Shown here: positions 7,706-16,102 of the stretch, in pieces | Layout: the number at the start of each line of letters is the position of its first letter | Numbering within the stretch: the first letter of the stretch is position 1 | Source of the DNA: CBFCZU01 sp965602635 | GTDB lineage: Bacteria > Planctomycetota > Phycisphaerae > SM23-33 | Assembly (NCBI GenBank): GCA_965602635.1 | Contig: CBFCZU010000057.1 | Span: forward strand, 1 to 19,185 | DNA length: 19,185 nucleotides | Direction of reading: 5' to 3' | The notes under the pieces: generated by a model | What the model was told of the DNA's origin: nothing | The model's database searches: none | What the model saw: the letters and a program-made list of their open reading frames with translations, nothing else | Translations under genes and position numbers: made by a program

Positions 7706-9310
7706 TTACTGTTCCTCCTTCCCCTTGCCCCGTAAGACGAGGATCCCCCACGGTCGCAACGCCGGAATGCGAATGCCGCCGTCCGGACCAGTTTTCAGGG
7801 GGGTCTGCGTCTTGAGCGCCGCGTACTCGCCGCTCCGGTCCGCCTTCACGTGCAGGGCCTTCTCGTAGGGCGGCGGCGTCAGCAAGGTCGCGCAGTCAGG
7901 GCCTGCCTTGACGATGCGCGGCAAGTCCAGCTTGACGACCGCCGGTTGGGGCTGATCGGACCAGTCCACCAGGTGGACCACCACCGGGGCCTCGGGCAGG
8001 TTGGGCTTGGCGCGGAGGAAGGCGAACAGGCCCGGGTGGTCCGACGGCAGGCAGATCGGCGGGCCAGGGTCGCCGTACAGGTCGCAGCGGATGCCCTTGC
8101 CGACGGCGCCGGCGTACTCGTAGCCGTCCAGATACTCCCGTGCGGCCCGGACGAATCCCAGCAGGTCCGCATACTGCTCGGGCGTCCCGAAGTAGCGTGG
8201 CGCGTCGCGGGGCATGTAGACGTCCCAGGGCGCCATGCACAACCCGCCGCAGGAGTAGGCCGTGGCGATGGTCCGTCGCGTGCGCCTCAGCCAGCCGGGA
8301 AGGTCGCCCCGGTCGCCCTTCTTGGGCATGGTGATCACCTGCACCCGGCCGGACTTGCGTGCGCTGGCGTAGAGGTTGTGCAGGTACACGGCGGTGGCGT
8401 GTCTGAACGCCAGCTCGCCGAAGACCCAGTCGAACTGTTTCTCCAGATTCGACCACCGCCGCGCGCCGTTGTTGCACGACATCGGCACTCGCCGGCGGGC
8501 GTAGGCGTTCAGGGCCTTGCGCGTTCGCTGGTGGAACGCGATCGTGGCCTCCATCTGAAAGGCTTCGAATCGCTCCTTCATCTCGCCGCCCCTCCAACGG
8601 CGAAAGGCGTCGCCGGCCGGGGCCTTGCGCGCGAGGAAGTGCTCGCGTACGTCGAACGTATTCGGATCGGCGACGCCGAGTTTGCGGCGCTGCTCGGCGT
8701 CGGTGGTGCGGGCGAGGTGTCGGCGAAAGGCCGCCACGCAATACTTGCAGAAGCACCCGCCCCAGAAGCAGGCGAAGTGGTTGGCGCTCGGCTCGTCCCG
8801 CTGCATGACCTCGGCGCCGGCGTCGATGTACCGACTCAGATACGCCATGTAGCCGCGCTCGAGCTCGGGGTTGTTGATGCAGCCCCAGATGGTTCGCTTC
8901 CACGTGCGCTTCCAGTGTGCGATGCACGGCCGGCCGGCCAGGTCAACGACCACGACCTTCTCGAACCAGTCATCGGGGGCGTTCTCAACCGGGATGTACG
9001 ACGGCGCGGCCGCCGCCCCGCCGAACACGCGCCCGCTCGCCCGAACGCGGCCGATGAAGGCCTTGTCGGTGATGTACGCCCATTCCAGGCGCGTGACATG
9101 GAAGGCCTTCAGGGCCGCCATGGTGTCGTGCGGGTCCCTCGCGTTGGCCGGGTGCAGACGGAGGCTCCGCATGATGACGTCCGACGCCCGGGGCGCCCCG
9201 GGCGGCCGGGCCACTGACCGGGCCACGTCGCAGGGCCGCGGCGCGGCGACGGCCTCGCAGCAGAACACGAACACCACACCGGTCAGCCAAAATGATCGCA
9301 TGCCCGCCAT
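7706..9310 (-). CDS. Secreted putative TIM-barrel glycoside hydrolase, family uncertain
   Basis: The protein has 534 residues. ATG at 9310 is preferred over ATG at 9301 because AAAGGA lies a few bases before it. A signal peptide spans about 1-23. The body reads like a barrel-type hydrolase: GAEVMQRDEPS with a candidate acidic Asp-Glu pair, followed by a cysteine-rich CFWGGCFCKYCVAAF. Later come GGLCMAPWDVYMP and a C-terminal beta domain (VVVHLVDWSDQPQ, ending GILVLRGKG) typical of the all-beta domains that close many GH barrels. I recognise this as a generic glycosidase-like layout but cannot name a CAZy family. It precedes the Asp-box gene on the same strand and is divergent from the sialidase gene; the 166-base spacer between holds a structured repeat. 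Confidence 0.7.
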   Translation of the reverse strand: MAGMRSFWLTGVVFVFCCEAVAAPRPCDVARSVARPPGAPRASDVIMRSLRLHPANARDPHDTMAALKAFHVTRLEWAYITDKAFIGRVRASGRVFGGAAAAPSYIPVENAPDDWFEKVVVVDLAGRPCIAHWKRTWKRTIWGCINNPELERGYMAYLSRYIDAGAEVMQRDEPSANHFACFWGGCFCKYCVAAFRRHLARTTDAEQRRKLGVADPNTFDVREHFLARKAPAGDAFRRWRGGEMKERFEAFQMEATIAFHQRTRKALNAYARRRVPMSCNNGARRWSNLEKQFDWVFGELAFRHATAVYLHNLYASARKSGRVQVITMPKKGDRGDLPGWLRRTRRTIATAYSCGGLCMAPWDVYMPRDAPRYFGTPEQYADLLGFVRAAREYLDGYEYAGAVGKGIRCDLYGDPGPPICLPSDHPGLFAFLRAKPNLPEAPVVVHLVDWSDQPQPAVVKLDLPRIVKAGPDCATLLTPPPYEKALHVKADRSGEYAALKTQTPLKTGPDGGIRIPALRPWGILVLRGKGKEEQ

Positions 9311-9361
9311 CGGTTCCTTTCCATGCCTGGGTGTCTTCTGTACGTCGGTCGTCGACTTGGG

Positions 9362-9420
9362 GTCACGGGTCCCGTCCCGTACAAGATCGCTTTCGAAGCC
9401 AGCTTGTGGCTACCATGGAC
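9362..9420 (+). repeat. Degenerate intergenic hairpin repeat, copy in the divergent spacer
   Basis: Ungapped alignment with 17963-18021 gives 42 identities in 59 positions (hand count). The copy can form nested stems: ACAAG (9381-9385) with CTTGT (9403-9407) around GCTT (9389-9392) and AAGC (9396-9399) with a TCG loop. An alternative stem is AGCCA/TGGCT at 9397-9401 and 9407-9411. CACGGG followed by CCCGT gives another small hairpin at the left end. It lies between the divergent genes at 9310 and 9477. No T-run follows, so it is not a classical terminator. Confidence 0.6.
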
Positions 9421-9443
9421 GCCGGCACGTTCGCACTCTAGCA

Positions 9444-9449
9444 TATGAT
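9444..9449 (+). promoter_or_regulatory. Possible -10 element of the sialidase gene
   Basis: TATGAT matches five of six bases of the sigma-70 -10 consensus and is 28 bases before the ATG at 9477. No good -35 element is visible 16-18 bases upstream, so the call is weak. Confidence 0.2.
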
Positions 9450-9476
9450 CGTCGTGGTTGAGGAGAAACGGAAGAC

Positions 9477-11135
9477 ATGGCTTCGGCAGTCGGACGGATC
9501 AGGCTTTGTTGGGTCACAGGTATGCTGGCGGTATCGGGGGCTGCCCGGGCGGAGAAGCCCGTGTCTCGCGCTGTCTTTGTTGAGGACGGTAAGCTCATCG
9601 AGGTCCGGCAGGAAGGTAAGGGGTGGCTGACCAGGGATGGGCTCTTGACCTGCGGCGGCACGGGTCCAGTGCTGATAGCGCCGCGGGAGCTGGGCGGCGG
9701 CGCGTTCCATATCCGGGCGAAGCTGACGATCCGCAACCTCGCCAAGAGCGCCGCCTCATTTCAGATCGGCGGCGGGCACTTCGGCTTTGAGGGCCGCCAC
9801 GGACGACCGTTCGTGGAAGGGCCGCCTTTCCGTCCGGCCGGTGACAAAGGCTACGTGCGGCCCGGCAAGGCGCTGGTGGCCGAAGGCAAGGCGTTTCTGC
9901 TGGAGGTGATCCGGCGCGGGGGTGAGCTGGCCTTTCAGATCGACGGCGCAGTTGTGTATCGCACCAAGGTCCCGACCGGACGGCTCGGAACGTTCGGCTT
10001 CCGCCCTTGGAGAAGCACGATGGAGATCGCCGACTTCAGCGCCGAGGGCGACCTCCGGCCTCTGCCGAAGCCCGTGCCCGAGACCGTGCTTTTCACCAGC
10101 GGCGAAGGCGGCCATCACTCCTACCGCATTCCCGCGATCATCGTCACCGGCAAGAGCACGGTGCTGGCCTTCTGTGAGGGCCGCAAGAACAGTCGGAGCG
10201 ATACCGGCGACATCAACCTGGTGATGCGCCGCAGCACTGACGGCGGGAAGACCTGGTCGCCACTGCGGATCATCTGGGACGACGCGGGGAATGTCTGCGG
10301 TAACCCGTGCCCGGTCGTCGACCAGAGCACAGGCACGATCTGGCTGCTGCTTACGTGGAACCTCGGCTCAGATGGTGAGGGCGGCATCAAGGCCGGCAGA
10401 AGCAAGGACACGCGCCGCGTCTACGTCAGCCACAGCGACGACGATGGCGTGACCTGGTCCAAGCACGTCGACATTACCGCGACGACGAAGAAGCCCCAGT
10501 GGCGCTGGTATGCCACCGGCCCGGGAGTGGGCATTCAACTGCAACGGGGCAAGCACAAGGGGCGACTGTTGATCCCCTGCGACACCAGCATCCACGACGA
10601 CGGCAAGCACCCGTACCGCTCGCACGTGATCTACAGCGACGACCACGGCAAGACCTGGAGGCTGGGCGGAGTGGCCGACGAGAAGACCAACGAGTGCCAG
10701 GCCGTCGAACTGGTCGACGGGCGGATCTACCTGAACATGCGGAGCTACCACGGCAAACACTGCCGAGCCGTCTCCACCAGCTCCGACGGCGGGGCCACCT
10801 GGTCGGCCGTGGCGATGGAGCCGGCCCAGCCGGGCCCGGTCTGCCAGGCCAGCGTGCTTCGCTACTCGGCCGTCGACGCCGGCGACAGTCAGAACATCCT
10901 CCTCTACTCGGGTCCCGGCGGTCGCGGCCGCGACCACATGACCATCCGCATGAGCCGCAACGAGGGCCGCACCTGGCCCGTCGCGAGGGTCCTTTGCGAG
11001 GGCGGGAGCGCCTACTCCTGCCTGACCGTCCTGCCCGGCGGCGATATTGGCTGCCTGTACGAGAAGGACGGGTACCGGACCATCGTCCTCGCCCGTTTCC
11101 CGCTGGAATGGGTTACGGCCAAGCCCTCGCGCTAG
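9477..11135 (+). CDS. GH33-type exo-alpha-sialidase with N-terminal jelly-roll domain
   Basis: The 552-residue protein has a signal peptide at about 1-25 (ends SGAARA). A concanavalin-like sandwich follows at about 45-195 (AFHIRAKLTIRNL, FLLEVIRRGGELAFQIDG, MEIADFSAEG). The six-bladed sialidase domain starts at SYRIPAI, with the conserved Arg at 217. Further GH33 marks are FCEGR, SDTGDINLVMRRS (acidic Asp near 242), NECQAVEL (Glu 406), AYSCL (Tyr 513) and Asp boxes STDGGKTW, SDDDGVTW, SDDHGKTW, SSDGGATW and a degenerate SRNEGRTW. The family releases terminal sialic acids through a Tyr/Glu nucleophile pair, and all key residues seem present. Some planctomycete relatives may act on other sugars, so the substrate is inferred. 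The ATG at 9477 follows GAGGAG by about 10 bases. It is first in a plus-strand set. Confidence 0.85.
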   Translation: MASAVGRIRLCWVTGMLAVSGAARAEKPVSRAVFVEDGKLIEVRQEGKGWLTRDGLLTCGGTGPVLIAPRELGGGAFHIRAKLTIRNLAKSAASFQIGGGHFGFEGRHGRPFVEGPPFRPAGDKGYVRPGKALVAEGKAFLLEVIRRGGELAFQIDGAVVYRTKVPTGRLGTFGFRPWRSTMEIADFSAEGDLRPLPKPVPETVLFTSGEGGHHSYRIPAIIVTGKSTVLAFCEGRKNSRSDTGDINLVMRRSTDGGKTWSPLRIIWDDAGNVCGNPCPVVDQSTGTIWLLLTWNLGSDGEGGIKAGRSKDTRRVYVSHSDDDGVTWSKHVDITATTKKPQWRWYATGPGVGIQLQRGKHKGRLLIPCDTSIHDDGKHPYRSHVIYSDDHGKTWRLGGVADEKTNECQAVELVDGRIYLNMRSYHGKHCRAVSTSSDGGATWSAVAMEPAQPGPVCQASVLRYSAVDAGDSQNILLYSGPGGRGRDHMTIRMSRNEGRTWPVARVLCEGGSAYSCLTVLPGGDIGCLYEKDGYRTIVLARFPLEWVTAKPSR

Positions 11136-11199
11136 TCTGCGTCGCGCGGTGGTCGGCGCGTAGGCGAGAACCTGGCGTGCGAACAACAACTGGGTTCCT

Positions 11200-11328
11200 T
11201 TGAGGAGCCGATACCTGTCCGCCGCCCAGGCGCCCAACGGGGTGATCTACCTGTTCGGCACCCGAATGCGTTGCGTGGCGTTCAACGAAGCGTGGCTTTG
11301 CCAAGGCCGGCCGTTGGCGGACAAGTGA
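11200..11328 (+). pseudogene. C-terminal remnant of a second sialidase-like gene
   Basis: Between the sialidase stop and the kelch start, one frame reads RSRYLSAAQAPNGVIYLFG, then TRMRCVAFNEAWLCQG, then RPLADK and TGA at 11326-11328. Third positions are mostly G or C, as in real genes here. QAPNGVIYLFG and CVAFNEAWL match the C-terminal ends I associate with sialidase/BNR-type proteins of planctomycetes. The frame is closed upstream by TAG at 11161-11163 and has no start. The neighbouring sialidase already has its own complete C-terminus, so this is debris of another gene. The RBS of the next gene overlaps the stop codon. Confidence 0.6.
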
Positions 11329-11342
11329 AGGAGAACGCGCGC

Positions 11343-13442
11343 ATGATCGTGAGCGGACGGGGCATGGTCCTATGCTCTTGCTTCCTGGTGGGCACGGTCT
11401 GTGGGCCAGCGGCCCGGGCCAGGGACGGCAAGAAGAACAGGCCCTACCGGCTGAAGACGTTGAGCGTCAAGCAGCCCCTGCTGTGGGGCGCCAAGTGCAG
11501 GCTGCCCGACGGGCGCGGTCTGGCCTTCGGCGGGCAGGACCGCAGCAGCGCTGATGGCCGACCGCATACGAGGGTACTTGTTGACGGCAGTTGGCGGGCC
11601 ATCCATCGTGAGCTTCGGAAGGCCAACGCCCTTCAAGGCCTTCGCGACCGAGCGTGGCGGCTACGCAACGAGATCAAGGACATCCGCGCCGTCGCGCGGC
11701 GGCTTTGGTTCCGGGGCCTGCCGGCCGAGGAGGAGGCCGGCATGGCGGCGCGGCAGGTCCGCCCGGCGCAGCAGGCTTTCTTGAAGGCCCTCGGCGCCCT
11801 GATTGGCGACCTTCGGGCGGCCAAGGGGTTGGGCGACTACGAGGTGGGGCAAGCCCGCTTCGCCGCGGCCGGGAAGCTCATCCGGCCGATCCAGCGGCGC
11901 GTCGAGGCGGCGGATATCAGGGCGATGCGCGAGTGCCAGGTCCGCATCGCCGTCGCGGCCGAGGCGCTCGACGCCGAACCGCCCGCCCGCGCGTTGAGCC
12001 CGATCGCCTATGACCCGAGGACCAAGCTGTTCGTGATCTTCGGCGGCGACCACCTGGACTACCTGACCAACGACACGTGGGTGTTCGACCCGGCCGGGCG
12101 GCAGTGGCGGCAGCGCCGTCCGACCTCGGCGCCCGCGCCGCGGGCGGGGCATACGCTCACTGCGAGCGGCGACGGAACCATCAAGCTCACCGGTGGCTTC
12201 ACGTACTACTCCAACACTGACTACTGCGGCGGGCAGTACGTGGACCTCTCCGATGGGGACTACACGTACGACGTGGCGAAGAACACCTGGCGCGGCGCTC
12301 GCCTCCAGCCGGGCGACGCGCGCGTCTATCGCACCGGGCCGTTCCATCCGGGCTTCTACATGCAGGGAGACCGGCCGGACGCCGCGGCCTTCGAAGCGAC
12401 GCTCAAGGAACTGCCCGCGAACCAATGGGTGGCGACCGATCCGCCGTACCGGCCGCGGCTCAACCGCGACTGGGGCACGGCCGTTATCGACACGCGCCGC
12501 GACATGCTGCTTCGCTGGAGCGGCGGGCACTCGGCCCACGGGGGCACGGACGTGCCGCACTTCCACTTCGCCACCAACCGCTGGGAGCTGGCCTACCCCG
12601 TCGAGTTCCCGCTCGGCCAGCTCTACAGCAACACGTCGTATCCGGGTGGGTACAACCTCAACCTCCGGCCGGGGATGACGGGGCACACGTACCAGAACTA
12701 CGGCTTCGACCCGATCAGCGGGAACATGGTTCAGACCGGCCACTACGAGCACTTCTACGTCTACGACCCCAACCGCGCCGACTGGGTCTCGCGCGGGCCC
12801 AAGCCCAAGGGAATGCAATACAACTCCTGCTTCTACACCCTCACGCTGTGCACCACGTCCAAGGGCCTGCTCTGCTGGACCAAAGACGGCCGGCTGTACC
12901 TGTACAAGCACGCCGCCGGCGAATGGGCGGCATTGGAAGCGACCGGCGCGAAGCTGCCCGGCGCCGTCGTGGACCACTCGACGCTGGCGTTCGACTCCCG
13001 GCGCGGCCGGGTGCTGTTCTTCGTCAAAGCCTACGGCAAGGCTCCCTACGACGGACAGGTGTACGAGTTCGGCCTCGAGTCCGGCCGCGTCGCGGCCCTA
13101 TCGCCGGCCAACGCGGCCTTGGCCTCCCGGGCGGCGTGGATCGACCGGTGCTGCTATGACCCCGTCAACGACGTCGTCCTGATGGCCACGTATCTCGACC
13201 GCGACAGCCAGCGGTGGACGCCGACGCCCGCCTACGACTGCGCCCGGAACGAGTGGACCGCGCTGAGTCTGAAGTACGACGTGAAGCCGGCGCGCTACCG
13301 CGCCCGACGGGCCATGCCGCACGGCCACTCCGCCGGCGTGATGTTCGACCCGAAGCGCAAGCTCATCTGGGGCACGGACACCAACAGCCAGGTCTACGCG
13401 CTGAAGCTTCACGCCCCGACGGCCCGTGCCGGCGGTGATTGA
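11343..13442 (+). CDS. Secreted kelch/galactose-oxidase-like beta-propeller protein
   Basis: ATG at 11343 is chosen because GAAGGAG ends 9 bases before it and a signal peptide begins there (MIVSGRGMVLCSCFLVGTVC). The open frame extends upstream to 11271, but that part overlaps the pseudogene remnant. The product has 699 residues. A short beta segment is followed by a charged, helix-rich stretch (about 80-210, including EIKDIRAVARRLWFRG and RRVEAADIRAMRECQVRI). The kelch region starts near residue 220: YDPRTKLFVIFGGDHLDY, TNDTWVFDPAGRQW, PAPRAGHTLTASGDGTIKLT, DTRRDMLLRWSGGHSAHGG, FDPKRKLIWGTDTNSQVYAL. No copper-ligand set of galactose oxidase is evident, so a binding role is as likely as catalysis. 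The stop is 26 bases before the next ATG, indicating one transcript. Confidence 0.75.
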   Translation: MIVSGRGMVLCSCFLVGTVCGPAARARDGKKNRPYRLKTLSVKQPLLWGAKCRLPDGRGLAFGGQDRSSADGRPHTRVLVDGSWRAIHRELRKANALQGLRDRAWRLRNEIKDIRAVARRLWFRGLPAEEEAGMAARQVRPAQQAFLKALGALIGDLRAAKGLGDYEVGQARFAAAGKLIRPIQRRVEAADIRAMRECQVRIAVAAEALDAEPPARALSPIAYDPRTKLFVIFGGDHLDYLTNDTWVFDPAGRQWRQRRPTSAPAPRAGHTLTASGDGTIKLTGGFTYYSNTDYCGGQYVDLSDGDYTYDVAKNTWRGARLQPGDARVYRTGPFHPGFYMQGDRPDAAAFEATLKELPANQWVATDPPYRPRLNRDWGTAVIDTRRDMLLRWSGGHSAHGGTDVPHFHFATNRWELAYPVEFPLGQLYSNTSYPGGYNLNLRPGMTGHTYQNYGFDPISGNMVQTGHYEHFYVYDPNRADWVSRGPKPKGMQYNSCFYTLTLCTTSKGLLCWTKDGRLYLYKHAAGEWAALEATGAKLPGAVVDHSTLAFDSRRGRVLFFVKAYGKAPYDGQVYEFGLESGRVAALSPANAALASRAAWIDRCCYDPVNDVVLMATYLDRDSQRWTPTPAYDCARNEWTALSLKYDVKPARYRARRAMPHGHSAGVMFDPKRKLIWGTDTNSQVYALKLHAPTARAGGD

Positions 13443-13468
13443 GCGAGCGGGCGCCGAGAGGAATCCGA

Positions 13469-16066
13469 ATGCGACGAATGACAGTGGTCGTTGCCCTGGT
13501 GCTGTTCGCGGCTACGGGCCTGCGGGCGGCGGCACGTAAGGCGCCGGACAAACTCGTCACCTCGCTGACCGTCGAGCAAGCCGACGGCGGAACGAACATA
13601 GTATTCGCCGTCCGGGCCGCGACCGACGTGGAGGTGGCGATCCTCGATGCCCACGGCAAGGTAGTGCGTCATCTCGCCGCCGGCGTTCTGGGCGTCGGCG
13701 CCGCGCCCCCGGCGCCGCTCGCACTCGGCCTCCGCCAGCGCCTGACATGGGACGGCAAGGACGACTACGGCCAACCTGTCGCCGACGCGTCCGCCTGCTC
13801 CGTCCGCGTGCGGGCCGGCATGGGCGTCAGGCTGGACCGAATCGCCGGTGGCGATCCCTACGCGTACTACTCCAGGGACATGGGTCAGGGCGATCATGCC
13901 GCCTGGCGGATCACGGGCCTGGAGGCCAAGCCCGACGGCGCGGTGTACGTGCTGGGCAACGCCAACAACTACGGCCCGGCCGCCCTCCGCCGATACGACG
14001 CCAACGGCAGCTATCTCAGCACAGTGTATCCGCCCCCCGCCGGAAAGAAGGCCGACCAGGTCAAGGGGTGGGGCATCCACGCGAGAGAGGATGGCACGTA
14101 CAGCTTCCAGTTCAACGATCTGGACTCGCCGGCCTTGTCGAGCACGTTCATCTGCGGCAACCGGGGCAGGATCGCCACGTTGATTCCGTCGCCCGGCCGG
14201 GACCGGCTCCTGCTGACCCACGAGTACCGGTTGATGACGGTCAACACGGACGGAACGATCCCGGCCGAACCGGTCCTTGAAGGCAGGTTCGTCAACGAGC
14301 CGCCCATGGTTCACCCGGAGAAGAACACCTGGAAGGTCCCCTGGAAGCTGACGGGCCAGATGCACACCTGCCTGTCTCCCGACGGCAGGCATCTCTACAT
14401 CGCCGGCCTCTTCGCGGGAACGCTGGGCGAGAGGAGACGGCACATCGGCGCGGAGGCGACGGGGTTCTGGCGGGACGGCAAGGTCTTCAAGGTCGACCTG
14501 ACCACAAGAAAGGCCGAGGTGTTCTTCGCGCTGGACGAGGACAAGGTGATCCGCGACCTGAAGGCCCGCGAAGCCTCGCCGATCGCGGACGCCCGATACG
14601 GCAATTACGCGGCCCTGCAAGGCGTGGCCGCGGACGCCGAGGGACGGGTGTTCGTCTGCGATCGCCAGAACCGGCGGATCGTCGTGCTGGACAGCGCCGG
14701 CAAGCTCCTACGCGAGATTCCCCTGGCGCATCCAGACGCGATCGCCGTCCACCCCAACTCGAAGGCCCTCTACGTGACGACGCGCACCGGCCACTACCAC
14801 GGCAAGGGCGAGCTCAAGCTGTTGAGGTTCGGCGACTGGACGCGCGATACGTCCCCCCAGGCGACTTTGCCCCTGTGCGAAGTGCGCCACTTCAGCCAGC
14901 CGACGCACCTTGTCGCAGTCGAGGTCCGAGGCGAGGTGTTCGTCTGGGTCGCCTATTCGGCGCTTCCGGTTCGGGTCTACCGCGACAGCGGCGCGGACCT
15001 CGCGCTGGTCAAGGACTTCTACGAGGCCGGCCGGCAGCGCGCCCTGGACCTCCAACACTTCGCCGCGGACCCGAAGACCGAGGGTCTCTACTTCGCAGAC
15101 GGCTTCGGGTTCTGCTCGAGGATCGCCGACTGGGCGAACCCGGAGTTCCTGCCCTGTTTGGAGGGCGAAGGCAAGCCCGTCCGGGCGATCGCCCTGGCGA
15201 TCGACGCCCGGAACCGGTGGCTCTACACCCGTGACGACCGCAAGCCGGTCATGCGATACAGGCTTGGCAGCGACTTCCTTACCCCCGGGCCAGTCGGCGG
15301 ATCGGGGACCAACGCCTGTACGCCGAAGCTCAGCAACGACTGGCGCATCGGCCTGGGCAAGGGCGACCGGGGCATCGCCGCCGCCCCCGACGGCAGCCTC
15401 GCAACCCTGGGCGCGCTGGGCACGGGCCCCGACTACGGCGGGTACCTGCGCTTCTTCCAGGCGGACACAAACGAGGCACCATGGGATGGCCTTCTGTTCA
15501 GGAGCTTCGGCCAGAAGGTCCGCGCCGCGGGTGTCCGCTTCGACCGCCGGGGGAACCTATACGCCGGCAAATACGACGGCCCGCCCAAGGACCCACCGAA
15601 GGGCTTTGAGGTCGACAGGAACTTCCTCCAAAGCACCGGCCGCATCTATAAGTATGCCCCCACGGGGTCCCTGACGGCCGGCGGCCTGTTCCCGACGGCG
15701 CCGGTCAAGCCGGCCAAGGTCTACGACATCCACTACGGCGTCATTGGCCCGCACTTCAGCAGAACGCCGCGTTTCGGCGTCGACGGCTGGGGCCGCATCT
15801 ACTATCCGACGTCCCTTCTGCCGCAGGTGTCGGTAATCGACAACGAGGGCAATACGATCCTCCGTTTCGGCACGTACGGCAATCGCGACTCCACCGGCGG
15901 CCTCCCGGGCGACCTCGTGCCCGTCCAAGGCGTCCCCATGGCCTGGCCCAGCAGCGTGGACGCCACCGACGACTACATCTATGTGTCTGACATCGTGAAC
16001 ATCAGACTGCTACGGCTCGCCAAGACGTTCCAGGCGACGGCCGCCGCAAGAATCCGGCAGCAATGA
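13469..16066 (+). CDS. Secreted NHL-type beta-propeller protein with N-terminal FlgD-like Ig domain
   Basis: ATG at 13469 is selected: GAGAGGA ends 6 bases before it and the signal peptide starts there (MRRMTVVVALVLFAATGLRA). A TTG 30 bases upstream is in frame but lacks support. The product has 865 residues. Residues about 30-115 resemble the FlgD Ig-like fold (VEVAILDAHGKVVRHLAAGV and LTWDGKDDYGQPV). The remainder contains NHL/SMP-30-like blades such as GVAADAEGRVFVCDRQNRRI, VLDSAGKLLREIPLAHPDAI, VHPNSKALYVTT, AADPKTEGLYFADGFG and VDATDDYIYVSDIVNIRLLR. These propellers usually bind ligands or form scaffolds, and some are lyases or lactonases. No catalytic residue set is clear to me. The gene starts 26 bases after the kelch gene and ends 36 bases before the beta-helix gene. 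Confidence 0.75.
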   Translation: MRRMTVVVALVLFAATGLRAAARKAPDKLVTSLTVEQADGGTNIVFAVRAATDVEVAILDAHGKVVRHLAAGVLGVGAAPPAPLALGLRQRLTWDGKDDYGQPVADASACSVRVRAGMGVRLDRIAGGDPYAYYSRDMGQGDHAAWRITGLEAKPDGAVYVLGNANNYGPAALRRYDANGSYLSTVYPPPAGKKADQVKGWGIHAREDGTYSFQFNDLDSPALSSTFICGNRGRIATLIPSPGRDRLLLTHEYRLMTVNTDGTIPAEPVLEGRFVNEPPMVHPEKNTWKVPWKLTGQMHTCLSPDGRHLYIAGLFAGTLGERRRHIGAEATGFWRDGKVFKVDLTTRKAEVFFALDEDKVIRDLKAREASPIADARYGNYAALQGVAADAEGRVFVCDRQNRRIVVLDSAGKLLREIPLAHPDAIAVHPNSKALYVTTRTGHYHGKGELKLLRFGDWTRDTSPQATLPLCEVRHFSQPTHLVAVEVRGEVFVWVAYSALPVRVYRDSGADLALVKDFYEAGRQRALDLQHFAADPKTEGLYFADGFGFCSRIADWANPEFLPCLEGEGKPVRAIALAIDARNRWLYTRDDRKPVMRYRLGSDFLTPGPVGGSGTNACTPKLSNDWRIGLGKGDRGIAAAPDGSLATLGALGTGPDYGGYLRFFQADTNEAPWDGLLFRSFGQKVRAAGVRFDRRGNLYAGKYDGPPKDPPKGFEVDRNFLQSTGRIYKYAPTGSLTAGGLFPTAPVKPAKVYDIHYGVIGPHFSRTPRFGVDGWGRIYYPTSLLPQVSVIDNEGNTILRFGTYGNRDSTGGLPGDLVPVQGVPMAWPSSVDATDDYIYVSDIVNIRLLRLAKTFQATAAARIRQQ

Positions 16067-16102
16067 CGCGGCATTCCCAACGTCCAGGTTAAGGCTATCC
16101 GA

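Noticed and set aside
7850..9217. 455-codon plus-strand open frame
   Set aside because: It is antisense to the barrel-hydrolase gene; GC-rich third positions suppress stops on the opposite strand. Its translation has no recognisable domain, while the minus-strand reading has a signal peptide and RBS.
11661..14620. Long minus-strand frames (11661-12977 and 13409-14620)
   Set aside because: Both lie antisense to the kelch and NHL genes, which have clear starts, signal peptides and propeller motifs.
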